46,267 bases of DNA from an uncultured Gemmiger sp. (GTDB lineage: Bacteria; Bacillota; Clostridia; Oscillospirales; Ruminococcaceae), in assembly GCA_947631565.1 (NCBI GenBank), contig CANRLV010000013.1, forward strand, positions 1 to 46,267. Reading direction: 5' to 3'. The notes under the pieces were generated by a model. It was given only the letters and a program-made list of their open reading frames with translations. It ran no database searches and was not told where the DNA came from. Position 1 is the first letter of the stretch. Each line of letters begins with the position of its first letter. The position numbers and the translations under genes are program-made. This document shows positions 15,754 to 25,600 of the stretch, one piece after another.

Positions 15754-16443
15754 TTATTCCTTGACCTCGAACTTGTAGCCCACGCCCCACACCGTTTTCA
15801 GGTTCCACTGGTCGCTGGCGCCCTCCAGCTTTTCGCGCAGACGCTTGACGTGCACGTCGATGGTGCGGGAATCGCCGTAATACTCAAAGCCCCACACCTC
15901 GTCCAACAGCTGGTCACGGGTGTAGACGCGGTTGGGGTGGCTGGCGAGGCACGCCAGCAGCTCCAGCTCCTTGGGCGGCGCCTCGACCACCTTGCCCTTG
16001 ACCTTGAGCTCGTAACGGTTCATGTCCAGGTGCAGGTCGGGGAAATCGTAGATGCCCTTGTCCTCCTCCTCGCGGGCGGCGCAGCGGCGCAGCACCGCCT
16101 TGATGCGGGCGGTGACCTCCTTGGGCTCGAACGGCTTGACGATGTAATCATCGGCGCCCAGCTCAAAGCCCAGCACCTTGTCGTAGGTCTCGCCCTTGGC
16201 GGTCAGCATGATGACCGGCGTTTTGCCGGCGGCGCGGATCTTGCGGCAGACCTCCCACCCGTCCATGCCGGGCATCATCACGTCCAGCAGGACCATGTCC
16301 GGCGCGCTGCGCTCGAACTCGGCCAGCGCGGCGGCACCGTCATAGGCGAGCAGCACGCTGTAGCCCTCCTTGACCAGGTACAGGCGCAGCAGCTCGCAGA
16401 TGTTTTTATCGTCGTCCACCACCAGGATCTTTTCGTTGGCCAT
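15754..16443 (-). CDS. OmpR-family response regulator
   Basis: 229 residues. Receiver domain with acidic pair DDD (10-12), phospho-acceptor Asp54 in VLLDVMMPG, Thr/Lys in MLTAKG and VKPFEP. The C-terminal winged helix shows LDMNRYELKVKGK, PPKELELLACLASHPNRV, TRDQLLDEVWG and RTIDVHVKRLREKLE. Start at 16443 is supported by AAGGGGGG. A longer reading frame back to 16512 is not needed. Partner of the kinase that follows directly. Confidence 0.95.
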   Translation of the reverse strand: MANEKILVVDDDKNICELLRLYLVKEGYSVLLAYDGAAALAEFERSAPDMVLLDVMMPGMDGWEVCRKIRAAGKTPVIMLTAKGETYDKVLGFELGADDYIVKPFEPKEVTARIKAVLRRCAAREEEDKGIYDFPDLHLDMNRYELKVKGKVVEAPPKELELLACLASHPNRVYTRDQLLDEVWGFEYYGDSRTIDVHVKRLREKLEGASDQWNLKTVWGVGYKFEVKE

Positions 16444-16477
16444 CGGGACGGACCCCCCTTTTCTATGCGATGGTTTT

Positions 16478-16483
16478 ATTATA
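16478..16483 (-). promoter_or_regulatory. Probable -10 box of the two-component operon
   Basis: TATAAT on the minus strand about 35 bp before the response regulator start. No clear -35 box (TTCTTT at 17 bp), as expected for an activator-dependent or weak promoter. Confidence 0.5.
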
Positions 16484-16600
16484 ATCGGTAATTGTGAGAA
16501 AAGAAAGAACAAATTGAAGATTTGCCGTGAACGCCTCCGCCCGCCTGTACGCGCGGCGGCGGGCCTGTGCGCGTGTGAAAAACAAAAAAGGAAAAATCCT

Positions 16601-16630
16601 TTGACAGGGACGCTCCCGGTATGGTACTAT
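16601..16630 (+). promoter_or_regulatory. hypB operon promoter
   Basis: TTGACA (16601-16606) and TACTAT (16625-16630), spacer 18 bp. Confidence 0.75.
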
Positions 16631-16723
16631 ATTGGCAGATATCCACAAAATTTCAGTCGGGCGGACGAAAAAAGCACAGCAGTTTTATCGCCGTATCCCG
16701 CCGTGACAGGAGGAAGATGCCCT

Positions 16724-17395
16724 ATGGATGCCGTGCGCGTTTTGGAGGTCAAGCAGAGCGTGTTCGCCGGCAACGACCGCCGCGCCGAGGCGCTGCGGCA
16801 GGAGCTCAAGGCCAAAAGGCTGTTCCTGCTCAACCTGATGTCCTCGCCGGGGTCGGGCAAGACGACGACGCTGACCCGCACCATCGAAGCGCTCAGGAAC
16901 AAGCTGCGCATCGGTGTGATGGAGGCGGACATCGACTCCGACGTGGACGCCAAAGCCATCTCGGCGCTGGGCGTGCGCACCATCCAGCTGCACACCGGCG
17001 GTATGTGCCATCTGGACGCCGAGATGACGGCGCAGGGCCTCGCCGGCCTGCAGACCGGCGATCTGGACCTGGCGGTGCTCGAAAACATCGGCAACCTCGT
17101 CTGCCCGGCCGAGTTCGACACCGGCGCCGTGAAGAACGCGATGATCCTGAGCGTGCCGGAGGGCGACGACAAGCCACTCAAGTACCCGCTGATGTTCACG
17201 GTCTGCGACGCGGTGCTCATCAACAAGCTGGACGTGCTGCCCTACTTTGATTTTGATTTGGAGAGGTGCAAGGAGCGCATCCGTATGCGCAACCCGAACG
17301 CCGCCATCTTCCCCGTCAGCGCCCGCACCGGCGAGGGCATGGATGCCTGGACCGCCTGGCTGGAGGCGCAGGTGCGCGGCTGGCAGCAGGACTGA
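16724..17395 (+). CDS. hypB: Nickel-insertion GTPase HypB
   Basis: 223 residues, G3E GTPase. NLMSSPGSGKTTTL is the P-loop, VMEADIDSDVDAKAI the switch region, GGMCHLDAEM the conserved metal-site block of HypB, LENIGNLVCPAEFD the DxxG-equivalent block, and INKLDVLPYFDFD the guanine-binding NKLD. HypB hydrolyses GTP to help HypA hand nickel to an apo-enzyme. The His-rich N-terminal tail and the N-terminal CxxCGC nickel site of some homologues are absent. AGGAGG precedes ATG 16724. It opens a three-gene operon with hypA, but no hydrogenase, urease or CODH genes are in the window. Confidence 0.95.
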   Translation: MDAVRVLEVKQSVFAGNDRRAEALRQELKAKRLFLLNLMSSPGSGKTTTLTRTIEALRNKLRIGVMEADIDSDVDAKAISALGVRTIQLHTGGMCHLDAEMTAQGLAGLQTGDLDLAVLENIGNLVCPAEFDTGAVKNAMILSVPEGDDKPLKYPLMFTVCDAVLINKLDVLPYFDFDLERCKERIRMRNPNAAIFPVSARTGEGMDAWTAWLEAQVRGWQQD

Positions 17396-17427
17396 AACGA
17401 CAATGGAAAACAGGAGGAAGCTTTGCC

Positions 17428-20241
17428 ATGGATATGAGTCATGTGTACGAGAACTGGCCTGCCAACCACAAGCACGACGCCGCGCCCCGCAAAAAGATCC
17501 TGAAGCTGGGCCGCAAGATCACCGACGTGGCCGCGCACAAGCTGGGCGGCGTCAAGGTCGAGGACGCCGAATACTGGGGCCTGGCCGAGATCATTTCCGA
17601 CGAGATGGCGGACGTCGCTTTGAAGATGAAGGTCCGCCACCCCTACACGCTGGACGAGCTGTGCGCCTTATGCGGCGTCGACGAGGCCGGCCGCCCGGCG
17701 CTGGAAAAGCTGCTGGGCGAGATGAGCTACATCGGCCTGCTGGAGTACGACTACGGCTACCACTATGACCACGACGGGCGCACCGCGCCGCAGTCCGAGC
17801 GGCGGTATATCCTGCCCATGTTCGTGCCCGGCGCGGCCGAGCTGTTCAACATGGAGGAGCTGCCCGACCGGTCCAACCCGCGCCTGCGCGACCACCCGGA
17901 CGTGGCTGCTTTCTTTGAGCGCATGACCTATGTGCCGCTGGCCGGCATCACCCAGATGGTGCCGCCGGGCGGCGCCGGCATCGGTATGCACGTCATCCCG
18001 GTCGAGAAGGCCATCTCGATGGAGAACCGGTCGGTGGATCTCGAGCATCTCTCCTACTGGCTCAAAAAGTACGAGGGGCACATCGGCGTGGGGCGGTGCA
18101 GCTGCCGCGCCTCGCGCAAGGTGCTGGGCGACGGCTGCGGCGACGACGACTACGGCTGGTGCATCGGCGTCGGCGATTTTGCCGACTACTGCCGCGAGAC
18201 CGGCAAGGGTCATGACATCACCTATGAGGAAGCGATGGCCATTTTGCAGCGTGCCGAGGACAATGGCTTCGTGCACCAGATCACCAACATCGACGGCGAG
18301 AACAAGATCTTCGGCATCTGCAACTGCAACGTCAACATCTGCAACGGCCTGCGCACGAGCCAGCTGTTCAACACGCCCAATATGTCCCGCTCGGCCTATG
18401 TGGCCCACGTCGAGAAGGAAAAGTGTGTGGCCTGCGGGCGCTGTGTCGAGTACTGCCCGGCCGGCGCCGTCAAGCTGGGGCAGAAGCTGTGCGACAAGCA
18501 GGGCAAGGAAATCGAATATCCCCGCCACGAGCTGCCCGACGAGACCAAGTGGGGCCCGGAGAAATGGGACCCCGATTACCGTGACAACAACCGCATCAAC
18601 TGCCACGAGACCGGCACCGCCCCCTGCAAGACCGCCTGCCCGGCCCACATCGCCGTGCAGGGGTACCTGAAAAAGGCGGCGCAGGGGCAGTACCAGGAGG
18701 CGCTGGCGCTCATCAAGCGGCAGAACCCTTTCCCGGCCGTATGCGGGCGGGTGTGCAACCGCCGCTGTGAGGATGCCTGCACCCGCGGCACCGTCGACCA
18801 GGCCGTGGCCATCGACGCGGTCAAAAAGTTCATCGCCGACCAGGACCTCAAGGCCGAGACGCGCTACATCCCGCCCGTGGTCATCCCGGCCAGCATCCAC
18901 CGCAGCCGCTGGGAGGAGAAGATCGCCGTCATCGGCGGCGGCCCGGCCGGGCTTTCGGCGGCGTTCTATCTGGCTGAGCGCGGCTACCGCCCCACCGTGT
19001 TCGAGAAAAACGAGCTGCCCGGCGGTATGCTGCAGTACGGCATCCCCTCCTACAAATTGGAAAAGGATGTGCTGGCGGCCGAGATCGACGTCATGCGCGA
19101 GATGGGCGTCGACATCAGGACCGGCGTCGAGGTCGGCAGGGACGTGACACTGGACGAGCTGCGCGCGCAGGGGTACAAGGCGTTCTACATCGCCATCGGC
19201 TGCAGCGCCGGCCGCCTGCCCGGTGTGCCCGGCGAGGATGCCGAGGGCGCCACCACCGCCATCGACTATCTGCGCGCAGCCAACACCGGCGAAAGCAAGT
19301 TCACCGGCCGCGTGGTGGTGGTCGGCGGCGGTAATGTGGCCGTCGACGCCGCCCGCGTCAGCGCCCGCAGCGGCGCCGCGAGCGTGACGATGCTGTGCCT
19401 CGAATCGGAAAAAGAGATGCCTGCCTCGGCCGAGGAGATCCGCGAGGCCGCGGAGGACGGCGTGACCGTCCAAAACGGCTGGGGCCCCAGGGAGGTGCTG
19501 ACGAAGGACGGCAAGGTGACGGGCATCGTCTTCAAGCGCTGCACCGCCGTGTTTGACGCCGACAGCCGCTTTGCGCCTGTCTACGATGAAAATGATACCA
19601 TCACCGTCGAGTGTGACCGGGTCATCTTCGCCATCGGCCAGCAGATCGTCTGGGGCGACCTGCTCAAGGGCGCCAAGGTGGAGCTGGGCCGCGGCAGCGG
19701 CCCGGTGGCCGACACGCTGACCTTCCAGACCGCCGAGCCCGACATCTTCGTCGGCGGCGACGTGTTCACCGGTCCCAAGTTCGCCATCGACGCCATCGCC
19801 CAGGGACATTATGCCGCCGAATCCCTGCACCGCTATGTGCAGGGCGGGCACATGACCATCGGCCGCAACCGCTGGGAGTTCATCGAGCTGGACAAGGACA
19901 ACATCACGGTGCCCAGCTACGACAATTCCTCCCGTCAGGTCGAGGGCACCGACCCGAGCGTCGGCGCGAAGTCCTTCCGCGACAACCACCTAACCCTGAC
20001 CGAGGAGCAGGTCAAAATCGAGACCGCCCGCTGCCTTGGCTGCGGCGCCTCCGTCGTCGACCCCAACAAGTGCATCGGCTGCGGCGTGTGCACGACAAAA
20101 TGCGCGTTCGACGCCATCACCCTGCACCGCGACCGGCCCGAGTGTACCAGGATGATCAAGGCCGAGGACAAGTTCAAGGCCATCCTGCCCTACCAGGCGC
20201 AGCGGGCCATCAAGATCGCCCGCAAGAAAAAGGACAAGTGA
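17428..20241 (+). CDS. 937-residue Fe-S flavoprotein oxidoreductase (GltD/NfnB-like) between hypB and hypA
   Basis: Residues 1-110 are helical and resemble a winged-helix lead-in. Residues 217-308 hold a Cys-rich block (GRCSCRASR, CGDDDYGWCIG, ICNCNVNICN) seen in clostridial and archaeal Fe-S proteins. Residues 333-355 are a ferredoxin site CVACGRCVEYCP. Residues 400-451 are the Fe-S lead domain of GltD (CKTACPAHIAV, CGRVCNRRCEDAC). Then come the FAD Rossmann motif VIGGGPAGLSAA (about 501), the NAD(P) motif VVGGGNVAVDAARV, the FAD closing motif VGGDVFTGPKFAIDAI, and a final CLGCGA/CIGCGVCTTKC site. It should move electrons between NAD(P)H, FAD and ferredoxin-type clusters. ATG 17428 has AGGAGG. 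Spacing to hypB (32 bp) and hypA (1 bp) implies a shared job; the acceptor is unknown. Confidence 0.85.
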   Translation: MDMSHVYENWPANHKHDAAPRKKILKLGRKITDVAAHKLGGVKVEDAEYWGLAEIISDEMADVALKMKVRHPYTLDELCALCGVDEAGRPALEKLLGEMSYIGLLEYDYGYHYDHDGRTAPQSERRYILPMFVPGAAELFNMEELPDRSNPRLRDHPDVAAFFERMTYVPLAGITQMVPPGGAGIGMHVIPVEKAISMENRSVDLEHLSYWLKKYEGHIGVGRCSCRASRKVLGDGCGDDDYGWCIGVGDFADYCRETGKGHDITYEEAMAILQRAEDNGFVHQITNIDGENKIFGICNCNVNICNGLRTSQLFNTPNMSRSAYVAHVEKEKCVACGRCVEYCPAGAVKLGQKLCDKQGKEIEYPRHELPDETKWGPEKWDPDYRDNNRINCHETGTAPCKTACPAHIAVQGYLKKAAQGQYQEALALIKRQNPFPAVCGRVCNRRCEDACTRGTVDQAVAIDAVKKFIADQDLKAETRYIPPVVIPASIHRSRWEEKIAVIGGGPAGLSAAFYLAERGYRPTVFEKNELPGGMLQYGIPSYKLEKDVLAAEIDVMREMGVDIRTGVEVGRDVTLDELRAQGYKAFYIAIGCSAGRLPGVPGEDAEGATTAIDYLRAANTGESKFTGRVVVVGGGNVAVDAARVSARSGAASVTMLCLESEKEMPASAEEIREAAEDGVTVQNGWGPREVLTKDGKVTGIVFKRCTAVFDADSRFAPVYDENDTITVECDRVIFAIGQQIVWGDLLKGAKVELGRGSGPVADTLTFQTAEPDIFVGGDVFTGPKFAIDAIAQGHYAAESLHRYVQGGHMTIGRNRWEFIELDKDNITVPSYDNSSRQVEGTDPSVGAKSFRDNHLTLTEEQVKIETARCLGCGASVVDPNKCIGCGVCTTKCAFDAITLHRDRPECTRMIKAEDKFKAILPYQAQRAIKIARKKKDK

Positions 20242-20242
20242 G

Positions 20243-20587
20243 ATGCACGAGCTGGGTGTGGTGTTCTATGTCGTCCGCGACGTCAAGGAGGTCGCGGAGA
20301 AAAACGACGTACAGCGTGTAAATTCCGTCACGCTGGAGATCGGCGAGGTGTCCGGCGTGGTGCATGAGCTGCTGACCGACTGCTGGAACTGGGCCGCCAA
20401 AAAGGAGCCGCTGCTGGAGGGGGCAAAGCTCATTATCGAGACCATCCCGGCCGTGACCCACTGCGATGACTGCGGGCAGGACTATGAGACGGTCAAGTAC
20501 GCCAAGGTCTGCCCCCACTGCGGCAGCGAGCACACCTGGCTTGTGCAAGGCAACGAGTTCAACATCAAGGAGATAGAAGTGGAATAG
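20243..20587 (+). CDS. hypA: Nickel metallochaperone HypA
   Basis: 114 residues, normal length. It begins with MHE, whose amine, His2 and Glu3 bind nickel. The zinc site is CDDCGQDY and CPHCGSEH, two CxxC pairs. VNSVTLEIGEVSGVVHELL is the conserved beta-strand block. It delivers nickel together with HypB. The gene begins one base after the stop of the oxidoreductase gene, so the two are translationally coupled. Confidence 0.95.
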   Translation: MHELGVVFYVVRDVKEVAEKNDVQRVNSVTLEIGEVSGVVHELLTDCWNWAAKKEPLLEGAKLIIETIPAVTHCDDCGQDYETVKYAKVCPHCGSEHTWLVQGNEFNIKEIEVE

Positions 20588-20615
20588 CGCCCCGCGCGGC
20601 ATACCAAACCAGTGC

Positions 20616-20652
20616 GCCCCGGCCCGGGAAAATCCCGGGCCGGGGCGGTTTT
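20616..20652 (+). terminator. Terminator of the hypB-hypA operon
   Basis: 14-bp perfect stem (20616-20629 with 20633-20646) with AAA loop, then GGTTTTTT. Confidence 0.9.
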
Positions 20653-20675
20653 TTGCCGGAAAAGGCCTTGTTGAT

Positions 20676-20704
20676 TTGCATTTCCGGCACAGGCCCGTTA
20701 TAAT
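20676..20704 (+). promoter_or_regulatory. ychF promoter
   Basis: TTGCAT (20676-20681) and TATAAT (20699-20704), spacer 17 bp. Confidence 0.75.
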
Positions 20705-20750
20705 AAAGAGGTCATGATACACAGCGATTCTGCAAGGGATGTGACACAAT

Positions 20751-21881
20751 ATGAAATTAGGCATCGTGGGGCTGCCCAACGTGGGCAAATCCACCCTGTT
20801 CAACGCCATCACCTCGACCACCAACGCGCAGGCGGCCAACTATCCGTTCTGCACCATCGAGCCGAACGCCGGCGTCGTCGCCGTGCCGGACCCGCGGCTC
20901 GACAAGCTGGCCGAGGTCTGGCAGACCGCCAAGAAAACGCCCGCCATCGTGGAGTTCGTCGACATTGCGGGCCTTGTCAAGGGCGCCTCGCAGGGGGCCG
21001 GGCTGGGCAACAAGTTTTTGGGGCACATCCGCGAATGCGACGCGCTCGTGCATGTGGTGCGCTGCTTTGACGACGACAACATCGTGCACGTTGTCGAGGA
21101 CGTCAACAAACCGGAGGGCGTCGACCCCATCCGCGACATCGAGGCCATCGACCTGGAGCTCATCCTCGCCGACCTGGAGCATATCAACAACCGGCTGGCC
21201 CGGCAGCAGAAGGCGGCCAGGACCGGCAACAAGGCGGCCGCCGCCGAGGCGGTGTGGCTGGCGGCGCTCGCCGCCCACCTCGAGGCACAGCAGCCGGCCC
21301 GCACCTTCGCCTTTGACAGCGCCGACGAGGCACAGGCCGCCGCCGTGCGCGAGCTGGGCCTGCTCTCGGCCAAGCCGGTCATCTACGCCGCCAACGTCGG
21401 CGAGGACGACCTGCTGGGCGGGCTGGACGCGAACCCCTACTGGCCGCTGGTCGCCGCGCGTGCCGCCGCCGAGGGCGCGCAGGCCATGCCCATCTGCGCC
21501 AAGACCGAGGAGGATCTGGCCGGCGCCAGCGAGGAGGAAAAGCTGGCCTTTTTGGCCGAGATGGGCATCACGGCCACGGGTCTTGACAACCTGGTCAAGG
21601 CCAGCTACACGCTGCTGGGGCTCATCAGCTTTTTGACCGACGGCAAGAAAGAGTGCCGTGCCTGGACCGTCCGCACCGGCACCAAAGCCCCGCAGGCGGC
21701 CGGTAAAATCCACAGCGATTTTGAGCGCGGGTTCATCCGCGCCCAGGTCATCGCCTATGACGACCTGGCCGCCGCCGGCTTCGACTATGCGGCCGTCAAG
21801 GCCAAGGGCCTGCAGCGCACCGAGGGCAAGGAGTATGTGGTGCGCGACGGCGACGTCATCGAGTTTTTGTTCAACGTATAA
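20751..21881 (+). CDS. ychF: Redox-regulated ATPase YchF (Obg family)
   Basis: 376 residues. GLPNVGKSTLFNA is the P-loop, NYPFCTIEPN the G2 region, FVDIAGLVKGASQGAGLGN the G3/switch II region, and VIYAANVGEDD replaces the usual NKxD, consistent with ATP instead of GTP preference. The C-terminal TGS domain (AWTVRTGTKAPQAAGKIHSD) is typical. It binds ribosomes and influences stress responses and translation. First gene of a plus-strand run continuing into mtnN. Confidence 0.96.
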   Translation: MKLGIVGLPNVGKSTLFNAITSTTNAQAANYPFCTIEPNAGVVAVPDPRLDKLAEVWQTAKKTPAIVEFVDIAGLVKGASQGAGLGNKFLGHIRECDALVHVVRCFDDDNIVHVVEDVNKPEGVDPIRDIEAIDLELILADLEHINNRLARQQKAARTGNKAAAAEAVWLAALAAHLEAQQPARTFAFDSADEAQAAAVRELGLLSAKPVIYAANVGEDDLLGGLDANPYWPLVAARAAAEGAQAMPICAKTEEDLAGASEEEKLAFLAEMGITATGLDNLVKASYTLLGLISFLTDGKKECRAWTVRTGTKAPQAAGKIHSDFERGFIRAQVIAYDDLAAAGFDYAAVKAKGLQRTEGKEYVVRDGDVIEFLFNV

Positions 21882-21896
21882 GGAGGATACAACAAT

Positions 21897-22574
21897 ATGG
21901 TTTACGGCATCATGGGCGCGCTGGACATCGAGGTCCAGGCGCTGTGCGACAAGCTGGAAAACGTCGCGGCGGAGACCTACGCCGGCGTGACCTACCATCG
22001 GGGCACGCTGCACAGGCAGCAGCTGGTCGTGTGCTGCGCCGGCATGGGCAAGGCCAACGCCGCCAGTACCACGCAGGTGCTCATCACCCGCTACGGCGCG
22101 CAGCGCATCCTTTTCTCCGGCATCGCCGGCAATATGTCCGACGCCATCGGCATCGGCGACGTCGTGGTGGGCAAGACGGTGTTTTACCATGACGCCGAGC
22201 TGCGTATGCTGGCCGAGAGTGCGCCGTTCTTGCAGGCCTATGAGGGCGACCCGACTCTGCTCGCCGCCGCCATGGACGCCTGCAAGGCCCTGGGCGTGAC
22301 GGCCATCGCCGGGCGCATCGCCACCGGCGATCTGTTCATCGGCGACGCCGCCGCCAAGAACGCCATCGCGGAAAAGTGCCACCCCGACTGCGTCGAGATG
22401 GAGGGCGCAGCGGTCAGCCAGGTGGCCGGGCGCAACGGCGTGCCCTGCCTGATCTTACGGGCGATGAGCGACAACGCCGACGACAGCCCCCACAAGCTGA
22501 CCGAGTTCTCGGTCCAGAGCTATGTGGCCACCGCCACCGCCATCGTGGAACGGATGATCGCCGCGCTGGCGTAA
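21897..22574 (+). CDS. mtnN: 5'-methylthioadenosine/S-adenosylhomocysteine nucleosidase
   Basis: 225 residues. It cleaves adenine from methylthioadenosine and S-adenosylhomocysteine in methyl-cycle recycling. MVYGIMGALDIEVQAL is the family start, FSGIAGNMSDAIGIGDVVV the purine phosphorylase block, VEMEGAAVSQVA holds the ribose-binding Glu, and RAMSDNAD the catalytic Asp. It lies 15 bp after ychF with an AAGGAGG site, and 52 bp before the TIR gene with no terminator visible between, so read-through into that gene is possible. Confidence 0.95.
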   Translation: MVYGIMGALDIEVQALCDKLENVAAETYAGVTYHRGTLHRQQLVVCCAGMGKANAASTTQVLITRYGAQRILFSGIAGNMSDAIGIGDVVVGKTVFYHDAELRMLAESAPFLQAYEGDPTLLAAAMDACKALGVTAIAGRIATGDLFIGDAAAKNAIAEKCHPDCVEMEGAAVSQVAGRNGVPCLILRAMSDNADDSPHKLTEFSVQSYVATATAIVERMIAALA

Positions 22575-22626
22575 GGCGCGGCCCAAAGGAACGTTAAAAA
22601 GGGGAACGCAGAAAGGGGGCGCCGCC

Positions 22627-25600
22627 GTGACCGGGGACTATGCCGCTTTTATCAGCTACCGCCACCGCCCGCTGGACACCGCGGTGGCGACCCGCCTGCA
22701 CCGCCTGATCGAGCACTACCGCATACCCAAAGATCTGCGGCAGGACGGACAAAAGCACGTCGGCCGCGTGTTCCGCGACCGGGACGAGCTGCCCTTGAGC
22801 AGCGACCTGACCGCCGAGCTGCGCGCCGCGCTCGACCATTCGAAGTTCCTCATCGTCATCTGCACGCCGGACACGCCGCAGTCCATCTGGGTGGACCGCG
22901 AGATCGAGTATTTTCTGCGCAGCCATGACCGGGACAACGTGCTGGCGGTGCTGGCCGCCGGCACGCAGGACGCCGCTTTCCCCAAGCGGCTGACCGAGGT
23001 CTATGCCGAGGACGGCGTGACGGTGGTCGAGCAGGTCGAGCCGTTGGCCGCCAACATTGCCGACGAGACCAACCCTATCACGCCGGCCAACCGGCTGCTG
23101 CCGCACCGCCTGCGTGTGCTGTGGCGGCTGCGCGGCGAATTTTTGCGCCTGATGGCGGCGCTGCTGCACTGCCCGTACGATACCCTGCGCCAGCGCCGGC
23201 GCCAGTACATCCTGCAGCGGGTGCTGGCTGCCACCCTGGCGGCGGCCGGCGTTGTTGCGGTGTTCGCGGGGATGCTGCTGGACCGCAACCGTGAGATCGC
23301 GCGCCAGATGACCCTGGCGCAGCAGAACGAGCAGCGTGCTCTGGCCAGCGAGGCGCAGGCGCAGGAGAACGAATCCCGCGCGCTGGCCCTGCTCAGTGAG
23401 CAGCAGCTGGCCGGCGGCGACCGCGACGGCGCGCTGCGCAGCGCGCTGGCCGCCCTGCCGGATGCTGCGGCCCCCGACCGCCCTTACCTTACCGAGGCCG
23501 AAAAAGCGTTGGCGGACGCGCTGTACCTCTACCAGCCCCCTGCGCTGCGCCAGGTCCGCACCGTGGAGGAAGACACCGACCTGGTCTGCCTGACCGTGAC
23601 CGCCGACGGCAGCCGCGTCATCTGTGCGGACAGTAACTCGGTCCTGCGGTGTTATGACACGGAGGACGGCGCCCTGCTGTGGACCACCGCCTGCGACATG
23701 TACCCCGAACGCCTGACCGTGGTAGATGAGCATGGCCTTTTGCTGGCCGTCTGCATCAGTGTTCCCTGCGTCGGCGTGTTCGACCTGGTCGACGGGACGC
23801 TCCTGGCCGACGGAACGTTCTTGGTCCTGGCCGACGGAACGTTCTTGGGCGGCAAACTTAGCGGCGCCGACGCCGCCGTCACCGTTGCCCCCGACGGGCA
23901 GACGCTGGCCTTTGCCCGCAGCACCTTTGATGAGGCTGCCGGCCGTGGCGCCGAGTTTGTTTTTCAAGACCTGTACGGCGGCGGGGATCGGACCGTACCG
24001 CTGACGCTGGCCTGCGCCGGCGACGTCGGCGGGAGCGCCAACCCCGAGGGGGTCGTGTTTTCGCCGGACGGCAAGCTCTGGGCCGTGATGATGGTCCAAG
24101 GCGATGACGAGGCGCCGCAGACGCTTTTTGTCGGTGACAGTGCCAGCGGGCAGATCCTGGGCCGCTGGGAGCTTGCGACCCAAAGCTTTTACGCCATCCG
24201 CTACGCCTTTACCGCGGCGGGGGACCTGCTGGTCGCGGACGCCGGCGGCGCGGAGCAATGGGTCAGCGCCTACCGCCCCGGCCGGCAGGAGCCACTCTAC
24301 CGCCGCGTGTATGCGCTGGCGCCGGAAACGGTTTTTGAGCGCACGTTCTGTACCCTGTACATGGACGGCGATACCGCCCTGTGGGTACACGGCGCGAACC
24401 TGGTCCGCCTGCAGGCGGACAGCGGCGAGGTCCTTTCCTACACCGCCCTTACGGATACGGCGGTGGCCTTCTTCCCCGCCGACGGCGATACGCCCGCGCG
24501 GTTGGCGTTGGCGGATGGCAGCCTGCTGGCGCTGGAGGCGGATGGGCCGGTCCTTTGCGCGCAGACCGGCTCACCCGTTCTCTCGATGGCTGCCGCCGGC
24601 GGCGGCGCGGTCCCGGAACGTCTCTGCGCCATACCCGCCGATGCGCCGGCGCAATTCGACCTGTATGCCCTTTTGGGCGACGACCGCGCCGCCCCCATGC
24701 CGGAGGATGGGCCGCTTGCCGGGCAGACCTACCTGAGCCTGTACCCGGTGCCGGATGGCCGCAGCCTGCTGGCGACAGGGCTCTTTGATTGGGACCACGA
24801 CAGACTGACCCTGCTGGACGCACAGACCCTGACCATGCGCGAGCAGTGGGCGTATACAGGCGCCGACCTTGCCCTGAAGGGCCTCTCGGCGGACGGAACG
24901 CGGGCTTTGCTTGTCCAACAGACCGTGCTGGATACCTCGACCGGCGCCGTGCAGGACCTGACGGAGGACCTGCCGCTTGCCTGGCAGGACGAGTTTCTTT
25001 ATTACAGCCACAGCGCTGCCTCGCCCTTTTTGCCGGGCGTGCCCGGTCTGACCGTGCTGATGAATATCAACAGTGATGAAATGGCCTGGTCGCGCGATGC
25101 CGGCCCGCTGCAGCTGTTCTCGTATGCCGGGCAGGGGGTCTGGTCCTGGTACCTGAGTGGCCAGCACCCCGCCGTTTCCGGCAGCAGCGATTATCTGGCC
25201 GCCGGCAACAACGGATATCTGGCACTGGCCCTGTGCGATGAAAACAACGGCCCCATGACCCATTACGCTTTGTATGACACCGCCGGCGACGCCTGGTATA
25301 CCATCGCCGTGCCGCCCTCGACGGACTGCGGCGGCCCGATGGCCCTGGGCGACGTGCAGCCGTGGTTCGCCGTTGTCGGCACAGACGGCACGGTGTGCCT
25401 GTACGACATCGCCGGCGGCCGTGCCCTGCAGACCTATGACCTAGCGCTTTTGCCGGAATACGCCGCGCAGCTGCGTTTTTTGGATGAAGACCGGCTGCTG
25501 CTGGCGCGCGCCACCAACGGCACGATGTGGCTGCTGGACACCGCCGCCGGCACGGTGCTGTGTACCTGCCGGTTCGCCGATATCGTGGCCGCCTACCCGC

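Noticed and set aside
17668-19989. 773-residue minus-strand reading frame
   Set aside because: Exactly antisense to the Fe-S oxidoreductase, whose motifs are unmistakable; no ribosome site or motif of its own.
20751-22574. ychF and mtnN as part of the TIR system
   Set aside because: They share the strand and have no clear terminator before the TIR gene, but both are common housekeeping genes with their own promoter, so functional membership is not supported.
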